This document shows positions 27,465 to 42,424 of a DNA stretch of 64,000 nucleotides, piece by piece (position 1 is the first letter of the stretch; each line of letters opens with the position of its first letter). Position numbers and translations under genes: made by a program. Below the pieces are notes generated by a model that saw only the letters and a list, made by a program, of their open reading frames with translations, did not search any database and had not been told where the DNA came from. The DNA is from Eriocheir sinensis (Eukaryota > Arthropoda > Malacostraca > Decapoda > Varunidae), in contig NW_026111743.1 of NCBI RefSeq assembly GCF_024679095.1, positions 542,501 through 606,500 on the forward strand, written 5' to 3'.

Positions 27465-30400
27465 TGAAAATAGATATACAAAATATACATAAAATAAACT
27501 AAATTTGTATTGAAAAATATATACAAAATACATAAAATAATGTAAATTTGTATCAAAATATTTTAACAGATGCGCATAAAATAACGTAAATTTGTTTTAA
27601 AATATAGAAAATACACATTAAATAATGTGAATATATTTAAAAAAATATATACAAAACACAAATACAATAGTGTAAAATCGTATTAAAATAAATACACAGA
27701 ATATTAATATAACAATGTAAATTTGTATGAAAATAAAGATGCAAAATACCCATTAAATAACGCATTTTTTTTATAAAAATATATATACCAAAATACACAT
27801 GAAAAAATTAATTTGTATTAAAATAAATATACAAAATACACATACAATAAGGTAAATCTGTATTGAAATAGATATGGAGAATACATATAAAACAATGTAA
27901 ATTTGTTTCAAAATATATATACGAATACACATGAAATAACGTAGATTTGTATAAAAATATATATACAAAATACACATAAAATGAAGTAAATACGTATAAG
28001 AAAATGTATACAAAATACATATAAAATGATGTAAACTCGTATCAAAATAAATAAACAAAATACCAATAAAAGAATGTGTTTTTGTATAAATATAAATACA
28101 CAAAATACACTTAAAATCACGTAAATTTGTATAAAATTATATACAAAAATACACAGAAGTAATTAAATTCGTATGAAAAGAGATATACAAAATGCAGATA
28201 AAATAAGCTAAATTTGAAGTGAAATGTATTTACAAAATACATAAAATAATGTAAATTTGTATCAAAATATTTATAAAAATACATATAATAACGTAAATTT
28301 GTTTAAAAATATATAAACAAAATACACATTAAGTAATGTAAATACGTATAAAAAATATGTACAAAATACACATAATAATTATAATCATGTAATTCGTATC
28401 AAACTAAATAAACAAAATATCAATAAAATAATGTAGATTTGTATGAGAAAACATATACAAATATATATAAAATAACGCTAATTTCTATAAAAATATATGT
28501 CCAAAAATGAACGTAAAATAAAGTAACTTTTGATAAAAATATATATAGAAAACACACATTAAATAATGTAAATGCGTACATAAAATAACCTAAATTTGTA
28601 TAAAACTATATACAAAAATACACAAAAATAATTTAAATTTCTATGAAAGGAAATATACAAAATACACATAAAATTAGGTTAATTTGTATTGAAATACATA
28701 TACAAAATACACATAATGTAAATTTGAAAGAAAATATATAAACAAATACACATATAATAACGTAAATTTGTATGAAATATATATACAAAATACACATTAA
28801 ATAATATAAATATGTATAAAAAAATATATACAAAACACAAATAGAATAATGTAAAATCGTATCAAAATATATACACAGAATATTAATAAAATAATGTAAA
28901 TTTGAATGAAAATTAAGATGCAAAATATCTATAAAATAACGCATTTTTTATAAAATTATTGATACCAAAATACACATAAAATATTAAAGTGCACATACAA
29001 TAAGGTAAATTTGTATTGAAATAGATATGCAAAATACATATAAAATAATGTAAATTTGTTTCAAAATATATATACGAATACACATAAAATAACGTAGATT
29101 TCTATAAAAATACATATACAAAATACACATAAAATTAAGTAAATACGTTTAAAAAAAGTGTATACAAAATACACATAAAATAATGTAAATTCGTATAAAT
29201 GTAAATAAACAATATACCAATAAAAGAATGTGTATTTGTATAAATATAAATATACAAAATGCACATAAAATAACGTAAATTTATATAAAACTATATACAT
29301 AAAATAACGCAAATTTCTATAAAAATATATGTACAAAAAAGAACATAAAATAAATTTGCATGAAAATATATATACAAAACACACATTAGATAATGTAAAT
29401 GAGTATAAGAATATGTATACAAAATACCTATGAAATAATCTAAACTCGTATCGAATTAAATTAAGAAAATACCAATGGATGGATGGATGAAAATATATAT
29501 ACAAAATACACATAAAATAACCTAAATACAAATACAAATATACACTTAAAATAATATAAAATTGAATGAAATAAATATACAAAATAAACATAAAACAAGG
29601 TAAATTTGTAATGAAATATATGAAAAAATACACATAAAATAATATAAATTTGTATGAAAATATATATACAAATACACATTAAATAACATGAATTTGTATA
29701 AAATTTGTATCAAAATATATGCTTATACACAATAAAATAACGTAATTTTTTTATGAAAATGTATAAACAAAATACACATAAAATAATTTAAATACGTAGA
29801 AAAATATATATATAAAAAACACATAAAATAATGTAAATTTGTATGAAAATATATAAACAAATACACATAAAATAATGTAAATTTGAGTAAATTATATATA
29901 CAAAATGAATATTAAATAATGTAAATATGTATAAAAAAAATATATACAAAATACACATAGAATAATGTTAAATCATATCAAAATAAATAAAGAGAACATC
30001 AATAAAATAATGCAAATTTGTATGAAAATAAAGATGCAAAATATCCATATAATAACGCATATTTGCATAAAAATATGTATGCAAAAATACATATAAAATA
30101 ATTAAATTTGTATTAAAATAAATATAGAAAATGCACATACAATGAAGTAAATTTGTATTGAAATAGATTTGCAAAATACACATCAATAATGTAACTTTGT
30201 ATCAAAATATATATACGAATACTTATAAAATAGAGTAAATTTCTATGAAAATATACATACAAAATAGATATACAAAATACACATATAACTAGTTAAATTT
30301 GTATTTAAATTCATGTACAAAAAACACAAAAAATAATGTAGATTTGTATGAAATGAAAACAAATACATTTTATATAAAATATATATACAAAATTCACATA

Positions 30401-31593
30401 GAATAATGTAAAATCATATCAAAATAAATACACAGAATATCAATTAAATAATGTAAATTTGAATAAAAAAAAAAGATGCAAAATACCCATAAAATAAAGC
30501 ATATTTTTATAAAAATACATATACATAAATACACATAGATTAATCAAATTTGTATTAAAATTAATATACAAAATGCACATACAATAAGGTAAATTTGTAT
30601 TGAAAAAATATGCAAAATACACATAAAACAATGTAAATTTGTTTCAAAATATATATACGAATACACATAAAATAACGTAGATTTCTTTAGAAATATATAT
30701 ACAAATTACACTTGAAATAATGTAAATACGTATAAAAATATATATACAAAATACACATTAAATAATGTTAATTCGTGTCAAAATAAATAAACAAAATATC
30801 ATGAAAAGAATGTGTATTTGTATGAAAATAGATATACAAAATACACATAAAATAACCTAAATTTGTACAAAACTATATACAAAAATACAGAAAAATAATT
30901 TAAACTTGTATTAAAATAAATATAAAAAAACGTATAAAATTATGTAAATTTGTATTGAAATACATATACAAAATACACATAAAATAATGTAAATTTGAAT
31001 GAAAATATATAAACATATAGACTTAAAATAACGTAAATTTATATCAAATATATATACAAAAAACATATTAAATAATGTAAATATGTATAAAAAGATATAT
31101 ACAAAACACAAATAAAATAATGTAAAATCGTATCAAAATAAATACAGAAAATATTAATAAAATAATGTAAATTTGTATGAAAATTAAGATGCAAAATACC
31201 CATAAAATAACGCTTTTTTTTTATAAAAATATATATACGAAAAAACATTAAATATTTGATTTTGTATTGAAATAAATAGATATACAAAATACACATAAAA
31301 TAAGCTAAATTTGAATTGAAATATATATACAAAATACATAAAATAATGTAAATTTGTATCAAAATACTCATACAAATACACATATAATAACGTAAATTTG
31401 TATAAAAATATATAAACAAAATACCCATTAAATAATGTAAATACGTATAAAAAATTTACAAAATACACAAATAATCATGTAATTCGTATCAAAATAAATA
31501 GACAAAATACCAATAAAATAATGTAAATTTCTATGAGAAAACATATACAAAATACACATAAATAACGCAAATATCAATAAAAATATATATAAT
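27465..31593 (+). repeat. AT-rich satellite, forward block
   Basis: About 90 forward monomers, the middle of the large duplicated segment (twin 55330-59063). This copy has about 370 bp (27722-28092) that the twin lacks. Near 29476 a small GGAT triplication replaces satellite found in the twin. It ends at an AT-rich near-palindromic switch centred on AATATT (31591-31596). Confidence 0.9.
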
Positions 31594-33023
31594 ATTATAT
31601 ATTTTTATACATATTTAAAATATTTAATGTATATTTTGTATATATATTTTATCCAAATTTACGTTATTTTATATGTATTTGTTTATATATTTTCATATAA
31701 ATTTACATTATTTTATGTGAGTTTTGTATATGTATTTCAATACAAATTTGCCTAACTTTATGTGTATTTTGCATATCTATTTTCAAACAAATTTAAATTA
31801 TTTTTGTGTATTTTTGTATATATTTTTATACAAATTTTATTTATTTTATTTGTTTTTTGTATATATATTTCCCTACACATATACATTCTTTTATTGGAAT
31901 TTTGTGTATTTATTTTTTTACGAATTTACATTATTTTATGTGTATATTGTATATATATTTTTCTACGTATTTAAATTATTTTATATGTATTTTATTTATA
32001 CATTTTCATAAAAATTTACGTTATTTTATTGTGTGTATTCGTATATATTTTAAACAAATTTTAAAAAATTTATGTTATTTTATGTGTATTTGTATATATA
32101 TTTTCATACAAATTTATATAATTTTATGTGTATTCTTACATATATTTTATTACAAATTTACCTTATTTTATGTTTATTTTGTATATTTATTTCATTCAAT
32201 ATAATCAAATTTAAATTTATTGTTTATGCATTTTGTATATTAATTTTAATACAAATTTAATTATTCTATGTGTATATTTCTATAAATATTTTTATAAAAT
32301 ATTTTTATTTTATTATTTTGCATCTTATTTAACTCATACAAATTTATTATTTTATTGATATTGTATACATATTTTATACGATTTACATTATTCTATGTGT
32401 ATTTTGTATATATTTTATACAAATTTACGTTATTTTATGTGTATTTTGTATATATATTTTCATACAAATTTACGTTATTTTATATGTATTTTGTATATAT
32501 TTTCATACAAATTTACAAATTATTTTATGTTTTTTGTATATATTTCAATACAAATTTTAGTTTGGTTATGTGTTTTTTGTAAATCTATTTTCATTCAAAT
32601 ATATATTGTTTTATTGGTATTTGTTTGATTTATATTGATACGAATTTATATTATTTTATATGTACTTTGTATATATTTTTATACGCATTTACATTATTTA
32701 ATATTTATTTTCAATATATAATTTTATACAAATTCATGGTATTTTATGTGTATTTGTATATATATTTTCATATAAATTTACATTATTTTATGTGTATTTT
32801 GTACATATATTTCATTACAAATTTACCTTATTTTATGTTTATTTTGTATGTGTATTTTGTACATTTATATTTATACAAATACACATTCTTTTATGTAATT
32901 TTGTTTATTTATTTTGTTTCAATTTACATTATTTTATGTGCATTTTGTATATATATTTTAGAAATCTACGTTATTTTATGTGTATTTGTATATTTTCAAA
33001 CAAATTTACATTGTTTTATATGT
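31594..33023 (-). repeat. AT-rich satellite, reverse block
   Basis: Reverse monomers. 31594 to about 32210 matches 59064-59800, after which the two copies part. The stretch 32280-32550 has shortened monomers. It ends at a switch, TTTTATATGTACAATAAGGT. Confidence 0.88.
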
Positions 33024-35351
33024 ACAATAAGGTAAATTTGTATTGAAATAGATATGCAAAATACATATAAAGCAATGTAAATTTGTTTCAAAATATGTAT
33101 ACGAATACACATAAAATAACGTAGATTTCTATAAAAATATATATACAAAATACACATAAAATGAAGTAAATACGTATAAAAAATGTATACAAAATACACA
33201 TAAAATAATGTAAATTCGTATCAAAATAAATAAACAAAATACCAATAAAAGAATGTGTATTTGTATAAATATAAATATACAAAATACACATAAAATAACG
33301 TAAATTTATATAAAACTATATACAAAAATACACAGAAGTAATTAAATTTGTATGAAAATATATACAAAATACACACAAAATAAGCTAAATTTAAATTGAA
33401 ATATATATACAAAATACATGAAATAAAATGAATTTGTATCAAAATATTTATACAAATACACATATAATAACGTAAATTTGTATGAAAATATATAAACAAA
33501 ATACACATTAAATAATGTAAATACGTATAAAAAAAATGTGTACAAAATACACATATAATCAGGTAATTCGTATCAAAATAAATAAACAAAATACCAATAA
33601 CATAGTATAAATTTGTATGAGTAAACGTGTATAAATATAATTGTACAAAATACATATACAAAATAAACATAAAATAAGGTAAATTTGTAATGAAATATAT
33701 GTACAAAATACACATAAAATAATGTAAATTTATATGAAAATATATATACAAATTCACATAAAATACCATGAATTTGTATAAAATTATATTCAAAATAATT
33801 ATTAAATAATGTAAATGCGTATAAAAATATATATAAAAAGTACATATAAGATAATATAAATTCGTATTAATATAAATGAACAAAATACCAATAAAATAAT
33901 ATATATTTGAATGAAAATAGATTTACAAAATACACATAACAGAACTAAAATTTGTATTGAAATATATACAAAAATACATATAAATAATTTGAGTTTGTAT
34001 GAAAATAGATATTCAAAATACACATAAAACTAGGTAAATTTCATTAAAAATATATATACAAAATACCCATAAAATATTGTAAATTTGTGTCAAAATATAT
34101 AAACAAATACACATAAAATAACGTAAATGTGTATGAAAAATATATACAAAATACACATAGAATAATATCAAATCGTATCAAAATGAATGAGCAGAATATC
34201 AGTAAAATAACGTAAATTTGTATGAAAATAAAGATGCAAAATACCCATAAAATAAAGCATATTTTTATAAAAATACATATACAATAATACACATAGAATA
34301 ATTAAATTTGTATTAAAATTAATATACAAAATGCATATACAATAAGGTAAATTTGTATTGAAAAAATATGCAAAATACACATAAAAGTGAAATTTGTTTA
34401 AAAATCTATATACGAATACACATAATATAACGTAGATTTCTATAGAAATATATATACAAAATACACATGAAATGATGTAAATACGTATAAAAATATATAT
34501 ACAAAATACACATTAAATAATTTAAATTCTCGTCAAAATAAATAAACAAAATATCTATAAAAGAATGTGTATTTGTATGAAAATAGATATACAAAATACT
34601 CATAAAATAACCTAAGTTTGTATAAAACTATATACAAACATACACAAAAATAATTTAAATTTGTATGAAAATAAATATACAAAATACACATAAAATTAGG
34701 TAAATTTGTATTGAAATACATATACAAAATAAACATAAAATAATGGAAATTTGAATGAAAATATATAAACATATACACTTAAAATAACGTAAATTTGTAT
34801 CAAATATATATACAAAATACACATTAAATAATGTAAATATGTATAAAAAAATATAAACAAAACACTTATAGAATAATGTAAAATCGTATCAAAATAAATA
34901 CACAGAATATTAATTAAATAATGTAAATTTGTATGAAAATAAAGATGCAAAATATCCATATAATAACGAAATTTTTATAAAAATATATATACCAAAATAC
35001 ACATGAAATATTAAAATTTGTATCAAAATAAATATAAAAAATGCAAATACTGTAAGGTAAATTTGTATTGAAATAGATATGCAAAATACATATAAAACAA
35101 TGTATATTTGTTTCAAAATATATATACGAATACACATAAAATAACATTGATTTCTATAAAAATATATACAAAATACACATAAAATGAAGTAAATACGTAT
35201 AAAAAAATTAATACAAAATACACATAAAAATCGTATCAAAATAAATAAACAAAATACCAGTAAAAGAATGTGTATTTGTATAAATATAAATATACAAAAT
35301 ACACATAAAATATCGTAAATTTGTATAAAACTATAAACAAAAATACACAGA
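33024..35351 (+). repeat. AT-rich satellite, forward block with second LINE empty site
   Basis: About 52 forward monomers. The LINE-equivalent point is between 33610 and 33611 (GTATAA then ATTTGTATGAGTAAACG). One near-complete 16-monomer period is readable between AAGAATGTGT at 34561 and at 35264 (703 bp, with one monomer about 8 bp short). Confidence 0.9.
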
Positions 35352-36301
35352 ACAAATACACATTCTTTTATTGGTATTTTGTTTATTTATTTTGTTTCGA
35401 ATTTATATTATTTTATGTGTATTTTGTTTACATTTTTTTTATACGTATCTACCTAATTTTATGTGTATTTTGTATATATATTTTTATAGAAATCTACGTT
35501 ATTTTATGTGTTTTGAAACAAATTTACATTGTTTTATATGTATTTTTGCATATCTCTTGCAATAGAAGTTTACCTTATTGTATGTGCATTTTGTATATTT
35601 ATTTCAATACAAATTTAAATATTTGATGTGTATTTTGGTATATATATATTTTTATAAGAAATGCGCTATTTGATGGAAATTTTGCATCTTTATTTTCATT
35701 CAAATTTACATTATTTTATTAATATTCGGTGTATTTATTTTGATACGATTTTACATTATTCTATTTGTTTTTTTGTATATATATTTTTTTATACATATTT
35801 ACATTATTTAATGTTTATCTTGCATATATATTTCATACAAATTTATTATCTATTATTTATTTTCATACAAATACACATTCTTTTCATGATATTTTGTTTA
35901 TTTATTTTGACACGAATTTACATTACTTAATATGTATTTTATATATATATTTTTATACGTATTTACATAATTTCATGTTTATTTTGTAAATATATTTCTA
36001 TAGAAATCTACGTTATTTTATGTGTATTCGTATATATATTTTGAAAAAAATTTACACTGTTTTATTTGTATTTTGCGTTTTTTTTTTCAAAACAAATTTA
36101 CCTTATTGTATGTGTACATTTTGTATATTAATTTTAATACAAATTTCATAATTCTATGTGTATTTTTGTATATGTATTTTTTTTTTTTAAATATGCTTTA
36201 TCTTATGGGTATTTTGCATCTTTATTTTCATACAAATTTAAATTATTTTATTGATATTCTGTGTACTTATTTTGATACGATTTTACATTATTCTATGTAT
36301 A
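35352..36301 (-). repeat. AT-rich satellite, reverse block
   Basis: About 21 reverse monomers between two switches. Carries the four-monomer deletion marker near 35840. The right end is the inverted twin of 23586-23900 (shared AAAAAAACGC-type variant). Confidence 0.88.
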
Positions 36302-37489
36302 ACAAAAATAAATACAGAATACTCAAAAATAGATATGCAAAATACATAAAAACAATGTAAATTTGTTTCAAAATATATATACGAGTTCACATGAAATAAG
36401 GTAGATTTCTATAAAAATATATATACAAAATAAATACAAAATAAAAATTACGTATAAAAAATGTATACAAAATACACATAAAATAATGTATATTAGTATC
36501 AAAATAAATAAACAAAATACCAATAAAAGAATGTGTATAAATATATATATACAAAATACACATTAAATAATATAAATTTGTTTAAAACTATACAAAATAC
36601 ACATGAAATGATGTAAATACGTATAAAAATATACATAAAAAATACACATTAAATAATGTAAATTCGCGTCAAAATAAATAAAGAAAATATATATAAAAGA
36701 ATGTGTATTTGTATGAAAATAGATATACAAAATACACATAAAATAATGTAAATTTGAATGAAAAGACATAAACAAATACACTTAAAATAACGTAAATTTG
36801 TATAAAAAAATAAGTACAAAACACAAATAGAATAATGTAAAATCGTATCAAAATAAATACACAGAATATTAATAAAATAATGTAAATTTGTATGAAAATA
36901 AAGAAGCAAAATACCCATAAAATAACGGATTTTTTTATTTATAAAAATATATATACCAAAATACACATAAAAAAAAAAATTTGTATTAAAATAAATATAC
37001 AAAAAACACATACAATAAGGTAAATTTGTATTGAAATAGATATGCAAAATACATATAAAACAATGTAAATTTGTTTCAAAATATATATACGAATACATAT
37101 AAAATAATGTATATTTCTATAAAAATATGTATACAAAATGCACATAAAATGATGTAAATACGTATAAAAATATATATATAAAATACCAATAGAAGAATAT
37201 GTATTTGTATGAAAATAAATATAAAAATACATATAAAATAACGGAAATTTATATAAAACTATATACAAAAATACACAGAAGTATTTTAAATTGTCTGAAA
37301 ATAGATATACAAAATAAGGTAGATTCGTTTCAAATTCATTAAAAAAAAAATTCAGATAAAAGAACGTATATATGTAGAAAAAAAAATATACAAAATACAC
37401 ATAAGACAACGAAAATTTGTATGAAAATATATAAAAAAATAAACAAAAATAATTTCAATTTGTATGAAAATAAATATACAAAATACACA
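36302..37489 (+). repeat. AT-rich satellite, forward block
   Basis: Forward monomers with several partial deletions (36440-36600). The right end (37250-37489) belongs to the same family of junctions as 24700-24887 and 52030-52277, and ends at an ACATGT palindrome centred 37489/37490. Confidence 0.88.
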
Positions 37490-39235
37490 TGTATTTTGTA
37501 TATCTATTTTCACACAAATTTAATTACTTTTGTGTGTTTTTGCATATAGTTTTATATAAATTTACGTTATTTTATTTGTATTTTGTATATTTATATTTAT
37601 ACAATACACATTCTTTTATTAGTATTTTCTTTATTTATTTTCATACGAGTTTACATTATTTTATGTGTATTTTGTATACCTTTTTTTATACGTATTTACT
37701 TCATTTTATGTGTATTTTGTATATTTATTTTCATAGAAATCTACGTTATTTTATGTGTATTCGCATATATATTTTGAAAAAAATTTACATGGTTTTATAT
37801 GTATTTTGCATATCTATTTCAATACAAATTTACCTTATTGTATGTGCATTTTGTATATTTATTTTAATACAAATTCAAATATTTTATGTGTGTCTTGGTA
37901 TATATATTTTTATAAAAAATGCGTTATTTTATGTGTATTTTTGTATATTTATATTTATACAAATACATATTCTTTTATTAGTATTTTGTTTATTTATTTC
38001 GATACGAGTTTACATTATTTTATGTGTATTTTGTACACATTTTTTTATACGTATTTACTTCATTTTATGTGTATTTTGTATATATATCTTTATATGAATC
38101 TGCGTTATTTTATGTGTTTTCGTATATATATTTTGAAACAAATTTACATTGTTTTATATGTATTTTGCATATCTATTTCAATACAAATTTACCTTATTGT
38201 GTGTGCATTTTGTATATTTTTTTTAATACAAATTCAAATATTTTATGTGTGTTTTGGTATATATATTTTTATAAAAAATGCGTTATTTTATGGGTATTTT
38301 GCATCTTTATTTTCATGCAAATTTATATTATTTTATTAATATTCTGTGTATTTATTTTGATACGATTTTACATTATTCTATTTGTGTTTTGTATATATTT
38401 TTTATACATATTTTTATTATTTAATGTGTATTTTGTATATATATTTCATACATTTTTACGTTATTTTAAGTGTATTTGTTTATATATTTTCATTCAAACT
38501 TACATTATTTTGTGTGTATTTTGTATATGTATTTCAATACAAATTTGCCTAATTTTATGTGTATTTTGCATATCTATTTTCAAACAAATTTAAATAATTT
38601 TTGTGTGTTTTTGTATATATTTTTATACAAATTTTAGTTATTTTATTTGTATTTTCTACATATATTTTCCTACAAATATACATTCTTTTATTGGAATTTT
38701 ATCTATTTATTCTGATACGAATTTACTTTATTTAATGTGTATTTTGTATATATAATTTTTCTACGTATTTACATTATTTTATGTGTATTTTGTATATATA
38801 TTTTCATAAAAATTTGTTTTATTTTATTGTGTGTATTCGTATATAATTTGATACAAATTTTATACAAATTCATGTTATTTTATGTGTATTTGTATATATA
38901 TTTTCATACATATCTACATTATTTTATGTGCATTTTTACATATTTTTCATTACAAATTTACCTTATTTTATTTTATTTTTTTAATATTTATATCCTTCAA
39001 TTTTAAATTATTTTATGTGTATATATGTATTTGTATTTAGGTTATTTTATGTGTATTTTCTATATGTATTTTCATCAAAAATTACATTATTTTATTGGTA
39101 TTTTGTTAGTTTAATTCGAAACGAATTTATATTATTTGATAGGTATTTTGTATACATATTTTTATACGCATTTACATTATTTAATGTTTGTTTTGTATAT
39201 TTTTTTTTATTTTAATTTATTTATCTTATGTGTAT
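37490..39235 (-). repeat. AT-rich satellite, reverse block with half-unit register shift
   Basis: Reverse monomers. TTCTTTTATT recurs at 37611 and 37970, only 359 bp apart, because a hybrid monomer at about 37900-37950 jumps from one half of the unit to the same place in the other half. The stretch from 38206 begins the first copy of a 3.2-kb tandem duplication. Confidence 0.88.
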
Positions 39236-41397
39236 TTGTATAAATATAAATATCCAAAATGCACATAAAATAAGGTTAATTTATATAAAAATATATACAA
39301 AGATACAAAAAAGTAATTAAATTTGTATTAAAATAGATATACAAAATACACACAATATAAGCTTAATTTCAATTGAAATATATGTACAAAATACATAAAA
39401 TAAAGTAAATTTGTATCAAAATATTTTTACAAATATACATATAATTACGTAAATTTTATATAAAAATATATAAACAAACTACACATTAAATAATGTAATT
39501 ACGTATAAAAAAATATATACAAAATACACATATAATCATGTAATTCGTATCAAAATAAATAAACAAAATACCAATAAAATAATGTAAATTATGAGAAAAT
39601 ATATACAAAATACACATAAAATAAATAAATTTCAATAAAAATATATGTACAAAAATGCACATAAAATAAATTTGCATTAAAAAATATATACAAAACACAC
39701 ATTACATAATGTAAATGAGTATAAACATATGTATACAAAATACCTTTGAAAAAATTTAAATTCGTATCGAGTTAAATAAAGAAAATACCAATAAAATAAT
39801 GTAATTTTGGATGAAGATATATATAGAAAATACACATAAAATTACGTAAATACAAATACAAATATACACATAAAATAATTTAAAATTGAATGAAATAAAT
39901 ATACAAAATAATCATAAAATAACGTAAATTTGTTATGAAAAATATGTAAAAATACACGTAAAATAATATAAATTTGTATGAAAATATATTTACAAATACT
40001 CATAAAATAACATGAATTTGTATAAAATTTGTATCAAAATAAACAGGAATACACACAATAAAATAATATAAATTTTTATTAAATTATATATACAAAATAC
40101 ACATAAAATAATGTAAATACGTAGAAAAATATATATACAAAATACACATAAAATAATGTAAACTCGTATCAAAATAAATAAACAAAATTATAATAAAAGA
40201 TTGTATATTTGTAGGAAAAAATATATACAAAATACAAATAAAATAACTAAAATTTGTATAAAAATAAATACAAAAATACACAAAAATAATTTAAATTTGT
40301 ATGAAAATATATAAACAAATACACATAAAATAACGTAAATTTGGATAAAATATATATACAAAATATACATTAAATAATGTAAATATGTATAAAAATATAT
40401 ATACCAAATACACATAGAATAATGTTTAATCGTATCAAAATAAATAAACAGAATATCAATAAAATAATTTTAATTTGTATGAAAATAAAGATGCAAAATA
40501 CCCATATAATAACGCATATATGCATAAAAATATATATACAAAAATACACATGAAATAATTAAATTGATATTGAAATAAATATACAAAATGCATATACAAT
40601 AAAGTAAATTTGTATTGAGATACATATGCAAAATACACATCAATAATGTAAATTTATATCAAAATATATATACGAATACACATAAAATAGAGTAAATTTC
40701 TATGAAAATGTACATACAAAATACATATAAAATGAAGTAAATAGAATAAAAATATATATACCAAATACACCTAAATTAATGTAAATTCGTATCAAAATAA
40801 ACAAACAAAATTCCGATGAAAGAACGTATATTTGTAGGAAAATAAATATACAAAAAACACATAAAATAACGAAAATTTGTATAAATATATATACAAAAAC
40901 AAAACTGAAATAATTTCAATTTTTATGAAAATTGATATACAAAATACACATATAATTAGTTAAATTTGTACAAATTTGTACATGTACAAAATACACATAA
41001 AATAATGAAAATTTGTATGAAATGAAAACAAATACACATAAAATAAAGTACATTTGCATTAAATATATATACAAAATACATATAGAAAATAATGTAAAAT
41101 CGTATCAAAATAAATACACAAAATATCAATAAAATAATGTAAATTTGTATGAAAATAAAGATGCAAAATACCAATAAAATAAAGTATATTTTTATAAAAA
41201 TACATATACAGAAATACACATTCAATAATTAAATTTGTAGTAAAATTAATATACAAAATGCACATACAATAAGGTATATTTTTATTAAAAAAATATGCAA
41301 AATACACATAAAACAATGTACATTTGTTTCAAAATATATATACGAATACACATAAAATAACGCAGATTTCTATAGAAATATATATACAAAATACACA
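38206..41397. repeat. Tandem segmental duplication, copy 1 (3.2 kb)
   Basis: A 3192-bp segment containing a reverse part (38206-39235) and a forward part (39236-41396). It is followed directly by a second copy at 41398-44764 with the same internal orientation switch and the same rare variants, for example GTATTTGTATTTAGGTTA near 39027 and 42216. Confidence 0.82.
39236..41396 (+). repeat. AT-rich satellite, forward block
   Basis: About 48 forward monomers, the right part of duplication copy 1. Carries a monomer with a doubled ACAAATTTGTAC (40970-40982), also present in copy 2 near 44345. It ends at a switch, ACACATTTCGTATATT. Confidence 0.88.
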
Positions 41398-42424
41398 TTT
41401 CGTATATTTATTTTAATACAAATTCAAATATTTTATGTGTGTTTTGGTATATATATTTTTATAAAAAATGCATTATTTGATGGGTATTTTGCATCTTTAT
41501 TTTCATGCAAATTTATATTATTTTATTAATATTCTGTGTATTTATTTTGATACGATTTTACATTATTCTATTTGTGTTTTGTATATATTTTTTTATACAT
41601 ATTTTCATTATTTAATGTGTATTTTGTATATATATTTTATAAAATTTTACGTTATTTTAAGTGTATTTGTTTATATATTTTCTTTCAATCTTACATTATT
41701 TTATGTGTATTTTCTATATGTATTTCAATACAAATTTGCCTAATTTTATGTGTATTTTGCATATCTATTTTCAAACATATTTAAAAAAAAATTGTGTGTT
41801 TTTGTATATATTTTTATACAAATTTTAGTTATTTCATTTGTATTTTCTATATATATTTTCCTACAAATATACATTCTTTTATTGGAATTTTATCTATTTA
41901 TTCTGATACGAATTTACTTTATTTTATGTGTATTTTGTATATATATTTTTCTACGTATTTACATTATTTTATGTGTATTTTGTATATATATTTTCATAAA
42001 AATTTACTTTATTTTATTGTGTGTATTCGTATATAATTTGTGACAAATTTTATACAAATTCATGTTATTTTATGTGTATTTATATATATATTTTCATACA
42101 AATCTACATTATTTTATGTGCATTTTTACATATATTTCATTACAAATTTACCTTATTTAATGTTTATTTTGAATATTTATTTCATTCAATTTAAAATTAT
42201 TTTATGTGTATATATGTATTTGTATTTAGGTTAATTTATGTGTATTTTCTATATATATTTTCATCAAAAAATACATTATTTTATTGGTATTTTGTTAGTT
42301 TAATTCGATACGAATTTAAATTATTTCATAGGTATTTTGTATACATATTTTTATACGCATTTACATTATTTAATGTGTGTTTTGTATATTTCTTTTATGC
42401 AAATTTACTTTATTTTATGTGTAT
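41397..42424 (-). repeat. AT-rich satellite, reverse block
   Basis: About 23 reverse monomers, matching 38206-39235. It ends at a switch of the form TTTATGTGTATTTGTATAAATATAAATA, conserved with copy 1. Confidence 0.88.
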
